A DNA stretch of 40,679 bases from an uncultured Eubacteriales bacterium (GCA_900317375.1 ONGJ01000032.1:1-40679), one strand, 5' to 3'; shown: positions 1 to 9,556, counted from the first letter of the stretch. Numbers and translations: made by a program. The notes: generated by a model from the sequence alone, not told the origin.

Positions 1-1
1 C

Positions 2-550
2 CAGCATATCAACAACGACATTCTGAAGCGGATGAACCGCCGCGGAACAGGCGACGAGATTCGTTCCCTCTTCCGCCGCCTGCGGGAGCGGATCCCCGAT
101 CTGGTTCTGCGGACCAGCCTGATCACGGGTCTGCCCGGCGAGGGAGAAGAAGAATTCCACGAACTTTGTGAATTTCTTCGCGAGGCAAAGATTGAGCGGG
201 CGGGGGTATTCCCCTTCTCGCCGGAGGAAGGAACACCGGCGGCAAAAATGCCGCACGCAGATGCGGAGACGGCGGCACAGCGTGCCGAACAGATTCTGGA
301 GCTTCAGGGAAGCTTCCTGGACGCCTTTGCCGAAAAACAGGTGGGCAGAACCCTGCCGATCCTGATCGAGCGCTATGACGAGGCTGAAGCCTGCTGGATC
401 GGGCGCAGCTATGCCGATTCACCGGAGATCGATTCCTTCGTCTGCGTAGGCGGCGACTGCCGGCCGGGAGAGATCCGGCCGGTACGGATCACGGGCGCCG
501 AGAACGGCATTCTGTACGGCACAGTCCGGGAGGAGGCTGGGGGATGCTGA
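2..550 (+). CDS. rimO: Ribosomal protein S12 methylthiotransferase RimO, C-terminal part (cut by window edge)
   Basis: RimO is a radical SAM enzyme that adds a methylthio group to an aspartate of ribosomal protein S12. The frame is open from base 2 and starts mid-protein with QHINNDILKRMNRRG, the typical MiaB/RimO core segment. It continues with RTSLITGLPGEGEEEF and FPFSPEEGTPAAKM, then a C-terminal TRAM domain over roughly the last 65 residues. The stretch GRSYADSPEID is the RimO rather than MiaB version of this region. The N-terminal UPF0004 domain and the radical SAM cysteines lie outside the window. The stop overlaps the pgsA start (ATGCTGA), so the two are probably co-transcribed and translationally coupled. 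Confidence 0.9.
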   Translation, partial: QHINNDILKRMNRRGTGDEIRSLFRRLRERIPDLVLRTSLITGLPGEGEEEFHELCEFLREAKIERAGVFPFSPEEGTPAAKMPHADAETAAQRAEQILELQGSFLDAFAEKQVGRTLPILIERYDEAEACWIGRSYADSPEIDSFVCVGGDCRPGEIRPVRITGAENGILYGTVREEAGGC

Positions 551-1089
551 AAACAACCGCCAATAAAATCACGGTTTTCCGGATCCTGCTGGTCCCGGTT
601 TTTCTGGTGCTGTGCTACAGCGGGAAGCGGATCCCGGCCCTGATCGTCTTCCTGCTTGCCAGCCTGTCGGATCTGGCCGACGGGTATATCGCCCGTCACT
701 ATAACCAGATCTCGGACTTCGGCAAGTTCATGGATCCGCTGGCCGACAAGATCCTCGTGATGGCCGCAATGTGCTATTTTGTGGAGGTCGGGCGGATGCC
801 CGGCTGCGCGCTGGCCATCGTGCTGCTGCGGGAGTTTGCCGTTTCGGGGATGCGGCTGGTCGCCGTGGAGCAGGGGCGTGTCATCGCCGCCGGCTGGTCC
901 GGCAAGGTCAAGACCGCCGCAACGATGATCTGTCTGTGCCTGATGCTGCTGATCGGGCCTCCCGGGCCGGAAGACTCGGCACCGGACATCGTTGCGCAGG
1001 TCAGCACGGCCGTCATTCTGATCACCACCGTCTATTCCGGCGCGGAATATCTCTGGAAAAACCGGGACATCTTCCGCAGCGCCGATTGA
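544..1089 (+). CDS. pgsA: CDP-diacylglycerol--glycerol-3-phosphate 3-phosphatidyltransferase
   Basis: This 181-residue integral membrane enzyme makes phosphatidylglycerophosphate, the committed step to phosphatidylglycerol and cardiolipin. It carries the complete CDP-alcohol phosphotransferase signature DG-x2-AR-x8-G-x3-D-x3-D, seen as DGYIAR then GKFMDPLAD at about residues 46-67. Several hydrophobic segments flank it, including LIVFLLASL before and ATMICLCLMLLIG after. Length is normal for PgsA. The ATG lies inside the end of rimO (7-nt overlap), which supports coupling. rimO next to pgsA is a common arrangement in Clostridia. Confidence 0.93.
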   Translation: MLKTTANKITVFRILLVPVFLVLCYSGKRIPALIVFLLASLSDLADGYIARHYNQISDFGKFMDPLADKILVMAAMCYFVEVGRMPGCALAIVLLREFAVSGMRLVAVEQGRVIAAGWSGKVKTAATMICLCLMLLIGPPGPEDSAPDIVAQVSTAVILITTVYSGAEYLWKNRDIFRSAD

Positions 1090-1149
1090 AAAGAAAGATC
1101 ATGCCGTTCCGTCCGACAGGGCGGGACGGACAGAGAAGGAGCGTTTTCT

Positions 1150-2610
1150 ATGTATCTCTATAATTCCGCAAGCCGCAAGAAGGAGCTGTTTGTTCCCAAC
1201 CATCCGGACATCGTCAAAATGTACACCTGCGGGCCTACCGTGTATCACTATGCGCATATCGGGAACCTGCGCTCGTACATCATGGAGGATGTTCTTGAAA
1301 AGTATCTGCGCTGGCTGGGCTATCCCGTCAAGCGCGTCATGAACATCACCGACGTCGGCCATCTGACCTCGGACGCCGACGAGGGCGAAGACAAGATGCT
1401 CAAGGGCGCGAAGCGCGAACACAAGTCGGTCATGGAGATCGCGAAGTTCTACACCGACGCGTTCTTTTCCGACTGCGCAAAGCTGAACATCAAGAGACCG
1501 GACGTGGTGGAGCCCGCCACCAACTGCATCGACGAATACATCCGCATCATCAGCAAGCTGATGGACACCGGGTATGCCTATTTTGCCGGCGGCAACGTCT
1601 ATTTCGACACCTCGAAGCTTGAGCGCTATTACATCTTCAACGACTTTAACGCGGACGACCTGGACGTCGGTGTGCGCGAGGGGGTCGAAGAGGACCCGAA
1701 CAAGCGGAACCGCAACGACTTTGTGCTCTGGTTCACCAAATCCAAGTTCGAGGATCAGGCGCTGAAATGGGATTCTCCCTGGGGCGTCGGCTATCCCGGC
1801 TGGCACATCGAATGCTCGGGCATCTCGATGAAGCATCTGGGCGAAGACCTGGACATCCACTGCGGCGGCATTGACAACGCCTTCCCCCACCATACCAACG
1901 AGATCGCGCAGAGCGAGTCGTACCTCGGGCACAAGTGGTGCAACTGGTGGATGCACGTGCTGCACCTGAACACCCAAACCGGTAAGATGTCGAAATCCTC
2001 CGGCGAGTTCCTGACGGTTTCGCTGCTGGAGGAGAAGGGCTATGATCCGCTCAGCTATCGCTTCTTCTGCCTGCAGAGCCACTATCGCAAGGCACTGGTC
2101 TTTACCTGGGAGAACCTGGACAACGCCCAGCTTGCCTATCAGAAGCTGATCGCCCGGATCGCCGGTCTGAAGCCCGGGGACGGTCCGGTGGACGAGGACG
2201 TGTTCGCATCCCAGAAGGAGAAATTCCAGGCCGCCATGGACAACGACCTGAACACCTCGCTTGCGGTCACAGCGCTGTACGATGCCCTGAAGGTGAAGGC
2301 CAGCGATGCCACCAAGCTCGCGCTGATCGGGGACTTTGACCGGGTTCTGAGCCTCAGCCTTCTGGAGAAGGCCGAGAAAAAGCGTGAAGAGCTCAGCCGT
2401 CAGGCAGCGGCGCCGGCTGCTGGGGCCGGCTTCAGCATCATCTCGGAAAGCGGCGAGGAGGACCCTGCCGTGAACGAAAAGATCGAAGCCCGCCGGGCGG
2501 CGAAAAAGGCAAAGGACTTCGCCCTCGCCGATCAGATCCGCGACGAGCTGAAAGCGAACGGAATCGAGTTGACGGACATTCCCAACGGCGTCCGCTGGAA
2601 GCGTGTATAA
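1150..2610 (+). CDS. cysS: Cysteinyl-tRNA synthetase
   Basis: This class I aminoacyl-tRNA synthetase charges tRNA-Cys in the cytoplasm. The 486-residue length is typical. The HIGH motif is HIGN at residues 36-39 and the KMSKS loop is at about 279-283. The active-site zinc ligands are visible as C27 (CGPTVY), C222 (WHIECSG) and the HHTNE motif near 247-251. The C-terminal part ends with the usual ADQIRDEL and DIPNGVRW. The ATG follows an AAGGAG site at 1136-1141. A short 7-bp hairpin (1108-1130) sits in the 60-nt gap after pgsA. I see no T-box leader, so it is probably read through from rimO-pgsA. A strong terminator follows directly. Confidence 0.96.
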   Translation: MYLYNSASRKKELFVPNHPDIVKMYTCGPTVYHYAHIGNLRSYIMEDVLEKYLRWLGYPVKRVMNITDVGHLTSDADEGEDKMLKGAKREHKSVMEIAKFYTDAFFSDCAKLNIKRPDVVEPATNCIDEYIRIISKLMDTGYAYFAGGNVYFDTSKLERYYIFNDFNADDLDVGVREGVEEDPNKRNRNDFVLWFTKSKFEDQALKWDSPWGVGYPGWHIECSGISMKHLGEDLDIHCGGIDNAFPHHTNEIAQSESYLGHKWCNWWMHVLHLNTQTGKMSKSSGEFLTVSLLEEKGYDPLSYRFFCLQSHYRKALVFTWENLDNAQLAYQKLIARIAGLKPGDGPVDEDVFASQKEKFQAAMDNDLNTSLAVTALYDALKVKASDATKLALIGDFDRVLSLSLLEKAEKKREELSRQAAAPAAGAGFSIISESGEEDPAVNEKIEARRAAKKAKDFALADQIRDELKANGIELTDIPNGVRWKRV

Positions 2611-2618
2611 GATTGAAA

Positions 2619-2658
2619 AATCGGGGGGCTGCCTCAAAGGCAGCCCCCGATCTTTTTA
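2619..2658. terminator. Bidirectional rho-independent terminator between cysS and the RiPP transporter operon
   Basis: A 12-13 bp GC-rich stem (GGGGGCTGCC paired with GGCAGCCCCC) with a TCAAA loop is followed by CTTTTT on the plus strand. It is preceded by GAAAAA, which gives a U-tract on the minus strand. It serves the convergent ends of cysS and the minus-strand ABC gene. Confidence 0.93.
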
Positions 2659-2666
2659 TATTCTTC

Positions 2667-4850
2667 TTACAGCACCTGGTACTTTACCAGGGCGGCAAAT
2701 TTGCCGCCGCGGGCCATCAGTTCATCGTAGGTGCCCTCCTCGGCGATCCGCCCTCCGCTGAGGAGGACGATGCGGTCGCAGTCACGGATCGTGGAGAGGC
2801 GGTGCGCAATTACGATGCGGGTGCAGTTCAGGCTGTCGAGGGCGTCGGTGACCTTTTTCTGTGTCACGTTGTCCAGCGCGGAGGTTGCTTCGTCCAGGAT
2901 GAGGATGGAAGGCTTCTGCGCAATAACGCGTGCGATCAGCAGGCGCTGTTTCTGCCCGCCCGAGATGGCGACGGCATCATCGGAGAGAATCGTCTGCATG
3001 CCCAGGGGCATGGCGCGGATGTCATCCGCCAGCCCGGCAGCCTCCGCCGCCGCCCAGGCCTCTTCCTCGGTAAGGTTGGGCCGTGAGATGGCAATGTTTG
3101 TAAAAACGTTGCCGGAAAAGATGCGGCCCTGCTGCAGGACGACGCCGATCTGGCGGCGGACGGCAGCCGTATCGAGGTGGCGCAGATCTTCGCCGTCGTA
3201 ATAGACAGCACCGGTCTCAGGCTCCTCAAAGCCGAGGAGCAGACGCACCAGCGTGCTCTTCCCGGAGCCGGATTCGCCCACGACAGCGAGATACTCGCCG
3301 GGTTTCACCTGCAGTTCCAGCCGGTCCAGCACCGGCCGCGTGCTTTTGGCATAGCGGAAGGTGACCTCGTTGAGGGAGATCGCGCCGCTGAGCTTGCCGG
3401 GATCCCGGCCGGCGGACGAGATCTCGGGGATCTCATTCAGAATCGGCTCGAGCAGATGGAGGATGGGTCGGATAGCGGCCACCTGGGAGCCGAGCGTGCT
3501 CAGCTGGAGAATGGCAGCCGAGCTCATGCTGTAGGCGGAAAAGAAATAGATGAAGAGGTCGTCGCTCAGCCCCGTCTGCAGAGCCCGCAGGAAGAGGAGC
3601 GCCAGGCCGAAAACCGTCGTGGCAGGCATCAGCGCGTTCTGAATCCGGATGAACGCCGGCGGATGGAACTCGGCATCCGCCTGCAGCCGATAGGCCTCCA
3701 TAAACCGGGCCAGCGCCCTGTTTTCGGCGCAGGCGGTTTTCACCTCGCCGATGCCTCTGAGTGTATCCAGGGCCCGTCCGTTTGTGGCCATCTGCCCCTC
3801 GATGCGGTCCATGGCGTTGCGCATCTGGCCGATGACGCCGAGAACCTGGAGCACAAGCTGGGTCAGAAGCACCGCGAGAGCCGGGGCAACCATCGCAGGC
3901 GCCGCAGTCTGAAGTTCAAAGACATACACAAGAGAGAGCAGCGCCGCCAGGCCCGTCTGAAAGAAGAGCGTGCAGAGCACCGTGCAGAGCGGATCCACCA
4001 GCGTCAGACTGCCATAGATGTCGGCAGTCTTATTGATTCGGAAGAAATCCACCGGCAGGTCAAGCACGCGCGCAAACAGCGAGCTCTGGAGAAACAGCGA
4101 CATTTTCTGGCTCACCCGCGCCACGGTCCGGGCCTGCACCACCGAAAAGAGGTAGCGGGCGATGGCGCAGCCGAGCAGGAAGATCAGCAGAGAAAAGATC
4201 ATCTTCTCATGTCCCGACGGGATGACAAGCGTCATCATCCACTTGCAGGAGATCGGGTAAAAGATTCCAAGCAGGGTCATGGCCAGCGCTGAGAGCGCAA
4301 TCATCACCGCCTCGCCCCGGGACACACAGCTTTTCATATAGAGAAGAAGGTCCCCCAGGCTCAGCCTGCGCTGCGGCACGGCGCTGTAATACAGCACCGC
4401 CTCTCTCTCCACCCGCCTGGCAGTCTTCCCTTCCATGACCAGTATCTCACCTGTGGAGCGGTCACTGCAGGAATAGCGGCCAAAGCTGCCGGGCAGCAGC
4501 GCCGCCGTCACCCCGCTGTCCAGTCTGCACAGATAGGGCCCGAAGGCATCCTTTTCCCAGCCGGGCTCAAGGATGCAGACACGCGACATGATTCCGTTTT
4601 TGCGCAGAAGGGCCTCCACATAGTTCTCATTCCCGACCCGATCCGGTTGGAAATCCGGGGTCGGGATTTCAAAATAACCACAGATCTCCCGCAGCGCAAA
4701 AGCACGGTCCTGAGACCGGTCGCTGCTCTTTTCCCGTGCCTCCGGCCGTCCCGGGTCCGTAACCCCCAGAAGTTTTCCCTCGGCGTTTGCAAGGCGCTCG
4801 CGATCGGCCGCTTCGCGTTCGCGGAGCCTTTTTTCCCAGTTCACGTTCAC
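2667..4850 (-). CDS. NHLM-type RiPP exporter, ABC permease/ATP-binding protein without peptidase
   Basis: One of two ABC half-transporters expected to export the modified Nif11-leader peptide. About 170 N-terminal residues precede the membrane part and show no C39 peptidase motif, which fits the NHLM 'ATP-binding protein' type rather than the 'peptidase/ATP-binding' type. Six hydrophobic segments follow (from about ALSALAMTLLGIFYPI). The C-terminal ATPase has Walker A GESGSGKST, signature ISGGQKQR, Walker B ILILDEATSALD and the switch IAHRLST. Translation starts at a GTG after a GGGAGG site. The gene begins 13 nt after the stop of the peptidase-bearing partner. It is the last gene of the minus-strand operon, next to a strong terminator. 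Function is by family; the cargo is inferred from context. Confidence 0.88.
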   Translation of the reverse strand: MNVNWEKRLREREAADRERLANAEGKLLGVTDPGRPEAREKSSDRSQDRAFALREICGYFEIPTPDFQPDRVGNENYVEALLRKNGIMSRVCILEPGWEKDAFGPYLCRLDSGVTAALLPGSFGRYSCSDRSTGEILVMEGKTARRVEREAVLYYSAVPQRRLSLGDLLLYMKSCVSRGEAVMIALSALAMTLLGIFYPISCKWMMTLVIPSGHEKMIFSLLIFLLGCAIARYLFSVVQARTVARVSQKMSLFLQSSLFARVLDLPVDFFRINKTADIYGSLTLVDPLCTVLCTLFFQTGLAALLSLVYVFELQTAAPAMVAPALAVLLTQLVLQVLGVIGQMRNAMDRIEGQMATNGRALDTLRGIGEVKTACAENRALARFMEAYRLQADAEFHPPAFIRIQNALMPATTVFGLALLFLRALQTGLSDDLFIYFFSAYSMSSAAILQLSTLGSQVAAIRPILHLLEPILNEIPEISSAGRDPGKLSGAISLNEVTFRYAKSTRPVLDRLELQVKPGEYLAVVGESGSGKSTLVRLLLGFEEPETGAVYYDGEDLRHLDTAAVRRQIGVVLQQGRIFSGNVFTNIAISRPNLTEEEAWAAAEAAGLADDIRAMPLGMQTILSDDAVAISGGQKQRLLIARVIAQKPSILILDEATSALDNVTQKKVTDALDSLNCTRIVIAHRLSTIRDCDRIVLLSGGRIAEEGTYDELMARGGKFAALVKYQVL

Positions 4851-4863
4851 AGCAGGCCTCCCT

Positions 4864-7014
4864 TCACTGAGACGACACCAGGGTATAATACTTTCCCCGG
4901 AGCTTCATCAGTTCGTCGTGGGTACCCTGTTCCGCGATCTTTCCGTTGTCCAGCACCAGAATGCTGTCGCAGTCCCGCACCGTTGAGAGCCTGTGTGCCA
5001 CAATGACCGCCGTCAGCTTTCGTGCCTTGATGTTTTCCATGATCACATGCTCGGTCTTCGCGTCCAGGGCCGAGGTCGCCTCGTCCAGGATCAGCACCTT
5101 CGGGTTCCGTGCCAAGGCCCGCGCAATCGTGATGCGCTGGCACTGCCCGCCCGAAAAGTTTCTGCCCCCCGAGCGGACCACATAGTCATACCCGCCCGGA
5201 AGCATCAGGATATCGTCATGGATGCAGGCCTCACGCGCAGCCTGCACGACCGCCGTGCTCGAGAGCTTCGTGTCCCACATGCGGATGTTGTTGGAAACGG
5301 TATCCTCGAACAGCGTGCTCTCCTGGCTCACAATCGCCACGGCATCGGTAAACAGCGTCTTCGGAATCGAAGCGTGCGGCCGTCCGTCAAAAAGCACCTC
5401 TCCCGACCAGGGCAAAACCGTCCCTGTCAGAAGCTTTGCCACCGTGCTCTTTCCGGAGCCGGATGCGCCCACGACAGCAATCCGCTGGCCGGGCTGTACG
5501 GTAAAGCTGAAATCGTCCAGCAGGGGCGGCGCGACCCGGGAATAGCCGAAGGTGACATGCTCGAACGCAATCCCGCCGGCCAGGGGCTGAATCTCTTCCT
5601 CTTCCGGCATGGTCCTGACCGGGAATGCCTCGTCCTCGGCATAGTTCATGACATCCTCCACCTTCTGGATGGAGGTTGCAAGCTCGCGCGTGTTTTTGCT
5701 CACCTGAGACAGGTCCTGCGCCGGCGCCGTCAGCTTTTGAATCAGCGTCTGCAGCACAAGAATCAGACCTACCGTTGTGTAACCGTGGATGATGGACCAG
5801 GCCGCCACAGACAGCACCAGCGCATTCGTCAGGTCCAGCATGAAGGTCGCAAGGCCGGTCAGCCATACCGTTATGCTGTTCTCCCTTGTCCGGCCTGCGT
5901 TCACGTCCGCCTGCTGTCCGGCCCAGCGTGAGAAGTAGCCGTTGGCAACGCCGGAGGATTTGATCGTCTCGATCATGTCGATGCCCGAGATCATGGCAGC
6001 ATCCATACGCATCTGGCTGTTCATCCGCCGCTGCTGGGACTGCAGGGTAAAGCGGGCCAGGAACCAGGTCGTGAGGATATTGCCGGCCAGCGCGAAGGCC
6101 CCCAGAAAAGCCGCCACCGGGCTCAGACTGAACAGCGCCCCAAAATAGATGAGCACCATCACCAGCTGAATCGCCACGGGCGTAATCTTTCGTACCAGGA
6201 GCTCGGCAATCGTTGAGTTCATCGTCAGGCGTGAGATCAGATCCCCCACCGAGCGCTGCTGGTAAAACTCCGTCGGCAGATTCAGAAGGTGTCTGAAAAA
6301 GCCTGTATTCGACCGCATCGCCATATTCCCCTGAATCCGGTAGATATGCATCTCGCGCAGAATGTCGGATACCAGCTCCAGCACGCCGAGCAGCAGAAGC
6401 GTCAGGAAAAACTGCTTCTCCCATTCCTGTTTCGAGTTCAGCATCACATCGGTGAAGATTCGCTGATACACCGGTGTCATCAGTCCGATCAGGGCCACCG
6501 CCAGCGCATCCAGCGCCAGAAACACCAGCCCGGAACGGTACTGTGCCGCCTTGGACCGCAGATAGCCGCCTACCGTAGGCATTTTCCCATCCCGCACGAA
6601 GTTATCGCCGGGTCGAAACTCCAGCACGATGCCCGTAAAGCTTCGGTTGAACTCCTCCATGCTGACAGTGATCTCTCCGAGGCCCGGGTCATTGAGATAG
6701 GCCTTGTTTTTCCCGAAGCCGCGAAGCACCACAAAGTGTGCCATGTTCCAGTGGATGATGCAGGGGATGTGCGCCTTTGTCATCACGCTCTCCACAGACC
6801 AGCGATATCCCTCCGCCACGAGGCCGTAGTTTTCCGCCGCCGTCATCAGATTCGAGGCTTTCGACCCGTCGCGGGAGACACCGCAGTCCCTCCGCACCTG
6901 CTCCAGGGGCACATATTTGCCATGATAGGCAAGAATCATCGCCAGAGACGCCGCACCGCACTCCACATATTCCATCTGCATGATCAGCGGCACTTTGACA
7001 TGCGAATATTTCAT
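4864..7014 (-). CDS. NHLM-type RiPP exporter with N-terminal C39 leader peptidase
   Basis: A peptidase-containing ABC transporter that should cleave the precursor after its double-glycine site and export the core. The N-terminal C39 domain (residues 1-135) has the catalytic triad C19 (VECGAASL), H93 (AHFVVL) and D109 (LNDPG). Six membrane segments occupy about residues 165-440. The ATPase has Walker A GASGSGKST, signature FSGGQCQR, Walker B VLILDEATSALD and IVAHRLST. Length (716 residues) fits the family. The ATG follows GGAGG. It lies 18 nt after the HlyD-like gene and 13 nt before the second ABC gene, so these are one operon. The partner substrate, a Nif11-type precursor with a GG site, is encoded at the head of the same operon. 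Confidence 0.92.
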   Translation of the reverse strand: MKYSHVKVPLIMQMEYVECGAASLAMILAYHGKYVPLEQVRRDCGVSRDGSKASNLMTAAENYGLVAEGYRWSVESVMTKAHIPCIIHWNMAHFVVLRGFGKNKAYLNDPGLGEITVSMEEFNRSFTGIVLEFRPGDNFVRDGKMPTVGGYLRSKAAQYRSGLVFLALDALAVALIGLMTPVYQRIFTDVMLNSKQEWEKQFFLTLLLLGVLELVSDILREMHIYRIQGNMAMRSNTGFFRHLLNLPTEFYQQRSVGDLISRLTMNSTIAELLVRKITPVAIQLVMVLIYFGALFSLSPVAAFLGAFALAGNILTTWFLARFTLQSQQRRMNSQMRMDAAMISGIDMIETIKSSGVANGYFSRWAGQQADVNAGRTRENSITVWLTGLATFMLDLTNALVLSVAAWSIIHGYTTVGLILVLQTLIQKLTAPAQDLSQVSKNTRELATSIQKVEDVMNYAEDEAFPVRTMPEEEEIQPLAGGIAFEHVTFGYSRVAPPLLDDFSFTVQPGQRIAVVGASGSGKSTVAKLLTGTVLPWSGEVLFDGRPHASIPKTLFTDAVAIVSQESTLFEDTVSNNIRMWDTKLSSTAVVQAAREACIHDDILMLPGGYDYVVRSGGRNFSGGQCQRITIARALARNPKVLILDEATSALDAKTEHVIMENIKARKLTAVIVAHRLSTVRDCDSILVLDNGKIAEQGTHDELMKLRGKYYTLVSSQ

Positions 7015-7032
7015 CGTCGCAGCCTCCGTGCC

Positions 7033-7557
7033 TCAGGGATTGACCAGCAGCATGATCGGCTGCACGTTATCCACCGTAATCACAGCATCCAACAGATCGG
7101 CCGCATCGAGTGATCCATCGGTCTTGGCATATAAATAGTAATTATAATCGGATGCAGAAACCTCTTCGAGCAGCCAGTCGTCGTTAATGATCTCGGATAG
7201 TTCACCCTGCGACATCGGCGTACTTGACACCTCGATAATCTTGCCCTGCAGGGCCTCGCCGTTCGGCCGTGTCACCCGCACGGAATCCCCCACTTCGATC
7301 TTATACTTCTGCATCTGCTGCGGCGAAACGAAAAGATAGCAGGTCGGTCCGTAATCCGGGCAGATACCCCTGCAGGAAACAGAGATCGGCAGCGTGCCCG
7401 CAAAGGACCACACCAGAAACGACAGCAGAAGGATCAGCACGGCCACCAGCGTCAGCCAGGGCATCATCCGTGCCGTATTGACATAGGGCCCGATCTTGTC
7501 CTGCTGACTCAGCTGGTCCATACTCTCCCGGCGAAACAGATTTTCGGTTGGAGCCAT
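7033..7557 (-). CDS. Short HlyD/NHLM-type secretion adaptor
   Basis: A 174-residue protein with a cytoplasmic start, one membrane segment (about residues 33-54, WLTLVAVLILLLSFLVWSF) and an extracytoplasmic domain. The opening LFRRESMDQLSQ and the following membrane helix resemble NHLM secretion proteins of the HlyD family. The usual long coiled-coil hairpin is absent. The protein goes straight from the membrane exit (PISVSCRGIC) into a barrel-like part (GDSVRVTRPNGEALQGKIIEV). It is less than half the length I expect for this family. No frame break is visible, so it looks naturally short. The ATG follows AAGGAG. It lies between the radical SAM gene and the peptidase-ABC gene, which supports an export role. 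Confidence 0.7.
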   Translation of the reverse strand: MAPTENLFRRESMDQLSQQDKIGPYVNTARMMPWLTLVAVLILLLSFLVWSFAGTLPISVSCRGICPDYGPTCYLFVSPQQMQKYKIEVGDSVRVTRPNGEALQGKIIEVSSTPMSQGELSEIINDDWLLEEVSASDYNYYLYAKTDGSLDAADLLDAVITVDNVQPIMLLVNP

Positions 7558-7595
7558 AGGAAAACTCCTTTCATCGGTTGATGTGTTGGTTCGGA

Positions 7596-9530
7596 TTACA
7601 GGATTCCCGTCGGCAGCGCCAGCGAGATATAACGGCCGCCCAGCCGGGCAATCACATTCAGAGCGGTGAGCTCTTCTGCGGCGGCCAAGATTTCGGCCTC
7701 GGGGGCAGTGTCCCTGAGGGCGCCCAGCAGCTGCCTCTCTGTTTTCGCCTCATCACAGGCATCAAACACAGCCCGCTTCAGGCCGGTCAGAAGCATAAAA
7801 GGACGGACCATACAGGGCCGGGAATCGATCAGCAGCAGCCCCGCCTCGGTTTCGGCTGCCTCCAGGGCACGTTTCTCTCCCGAGGAGGCAATGCGTTTCC
7901 ACTCATAAACCGCTGTGTAAAGCCTGTCATACAGGGGGTGCATTCGCTCGCGTTCGTCTGAGAAAGCGCCTCCCGTCAGGCGGTAGTACATGCACAGGTT
8001 CTCAACCCGGTCATCGTTGTCCCCGTATATATACCGGTTCATCTCCTCCGGCTCCAGCTCAAGCCCGTAGGCCTCCGGTGCCTCCAGATAGCGCGAGTAG
8101 CGCTGGAACATGATCGGAAACGCCCCGGTCGGCGGCTGGAAATGCACGATCTTCGGGATCAGCGCCGTCATCTCTTCATAATCCTCTGCTTTTTCACCGG
8201 GGATGCCGATCAGCAGGTTCCAGGTCAGGCCGAGATGGTGCCGGCGGCAGTTTTTGAGGAATGCCACGTGTGCTGCAGCGTTGTTCCCCTTGTTCATCAG
8301 GTCCAGCAGGTGGTCGTTCAGGCTTTCAATACCCGGCTGCACGATCCGAAAGCCCGCCTGCACCAGCTTTTCTATGTCCCGCTCCTTCAGGTTTGTCTTG
8401 ACCTCGCCCACCAGGGTCAGCTTTCGCCCGCTCTCTGCCAGCATGGGCAGAAGATGCTCCATCGCATCAAAGCTCAGAATATTGTCTGTCAGCTGGATCA
8501 GGCTGTTCCCGTACCGCTCGCTCAGCCCGAGGATTTCATCCCGCAGCCGCTCGGCCGTCTTGTAGCGGTAGACATTTTTCCGTCCGTTCAGCCCGCAGAA
8601 GCTGCAGGGGTGCTTCTGCCCCCACCAGCAGCCGCGGGAGCCCTCCAGATAGATCGCATAATTCGCCCCGGAAAGATAGAGAAGGTCTTTGTTTTCCTCG
8701 ACAAACTGCCGGCCGAACATCGGCACGCCATAGGAGCCGGCCTGCTCCCGTTCCCACTCGGCAACATAGTCGGAATAGTCCGGCCAGCAGACCTGATTCA
8801 TATCCTCTGTCATTCGATGCGGGATCGGATCGGGAACCGGTTCGCCGCGGCGGACCACCCCATACGGCATGGGTCCGGACTCCAGCCCCATGGCAATGCG
8901 GCAGACCTGTGCAAAGACCTCGTCCCCCTCGCCGAAGAAGACATAGTCGACGCTGGGATAATGGCGCAGGATGGCCGCCCCCGCCTCACCGGAGACATTG
9001 GTTCCGCCGAGTATCGAAGCGATGCCGGGCGCAATCTCCTTCACCCTTTTGATCACAGCCAGCGCGCCGTTGACCTGAGAAAAAATAGAGCTGACTGCCA
9101 GCACCCCCGGCCTTCTCCGGGCAATCTCAAGAGCGAGTTCGTCGACACACAGGCGCGCCTTTTCCCGGGCGTAGATTAGCAGAGAGAGGACTTCATCAAA
9201 AGAATACACCGGATACTCCCGGCAGAGGAAGGCCGCGAAGGTCTCGTCGGAGCAGGTGTTTTCAACGTCGGTCATATGCGCAAAGAGATACTCTTCCAGA
9301 CCCGAGCTGTACGGAAAAGCATCGATCTTCCGGCAGGCATCCATCCCCAGCATGTGGGACAGACGGAACATGGGATAAAGCACCTGCGCCCGCATACCGG
9401 CCTCATTCAGGCACTGGCGGAAGAGGGAAAGCGCGATGGACGGACGCGGGGGAAAATCATAGGGCGGTGAAAGCAGAACCACGTCGAGCTGTTCTGCGTC
9501 TCGGACCGGGTCAACAATCTCGGGTTTCAT
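7596..9530 (-). CDS. B12-binding radical SAM RiPP maturase (C-methyltransferase-type family)
   Basis: A 644-residue enzyme of the group annotated as RiPP maturation radical SAM protein 1. The N-terminal half looks like a cobalamin-binding Rossmann domain (LLSPPYDFPPRPSIALSLF at about 14-32; LGGTNVSGEAG, then VDYVFFGEGDEVF). The iron-sulfur motif is the unusual C-x7-C-x2-C of this family: C301, C309 and C312 in GCWWGQKHPCSFCGLNG. The middle has VGEVKTNLKERDIEKL and FRIVQPGIESLND, as in other B12 radical SAM proteins. Family members are proposed C-methyltransferases on precursor peptides. The actual reaction here is not shown by sequence. It has a strong GAGGAGG site before ATG, follows the precursor gene and an attenuating terminator, and precedes the adaptor by 38 nt. 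Confidence 0.87.
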   Translation of the reverse strand: MKPEIVDPVRDAEQLDVVLLSPPYDFPPRPSIALSLFRQCLNEAGMRAQVLYPMFRLSHMLGMDACRKIDAFPYSSGLEEYLFAHMTDVENTCSDETFAAFLCREYPVYSFDEVLSLLIYAREKARLCVDELALEIARRRPGVLAVSSIFSQVNGALAVIKRVKEIAPGIASILGGTNVSGEAGAAILRHYPSVDYVFFGEGDEVFAQVCRIAMGLESGPMPYGVVRRGEPVPDPIPHRMTEDMNQVCWPDYSDYVAEWEREQAGSYGVPMFGRQFVEENKDLLYLSGANYAIYLEGSRGCWWGQKHPCSFCGLNGRKNVYRYKTAERLRDEILGLSERYGNSLIQLTDNILSFDAMEHLLPMLAESGRKLTLVGEVKTNLKERDIEKLVQAGFRIVQPGIESLNDHLLDLMNKGNNAAAHVAFLKNCRRHHLGLTWNLLIGIPGEKAEDYEEMTALIPKIVHFQPPTGAFPIMFQRYSRYLEAPEAYGLELEPEEMNRYIYGDNDDRVENLCMYYRLTGGAFSDERERMHPLYDRLYTAVYEWKRIASSGEKRALEAAETEAGLLLIDSRPCMVRPFMLLTGLKRAVFDACDEAKTERQLLGALRDTAPEAEILAAAEELTALNVIARLGGRYISLALPTGIL

Positions 9531-9556
9531 AAAGCCTCCTCAGGGACCGGAGCGGA

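Noticed and set aside
1108-1130. Hairpin before cysS considered as a T-box or riboswitch
   Set aside because: The gap is only 60 nt and has one 7-bp stem, too small for a T-box; no antiterminator element is present.
1099-2637. 512-codon minus-strand frame opposite cysS
   Set aside because: The plus strand encodes a complete CysS with all motifs, so this is a shadow.
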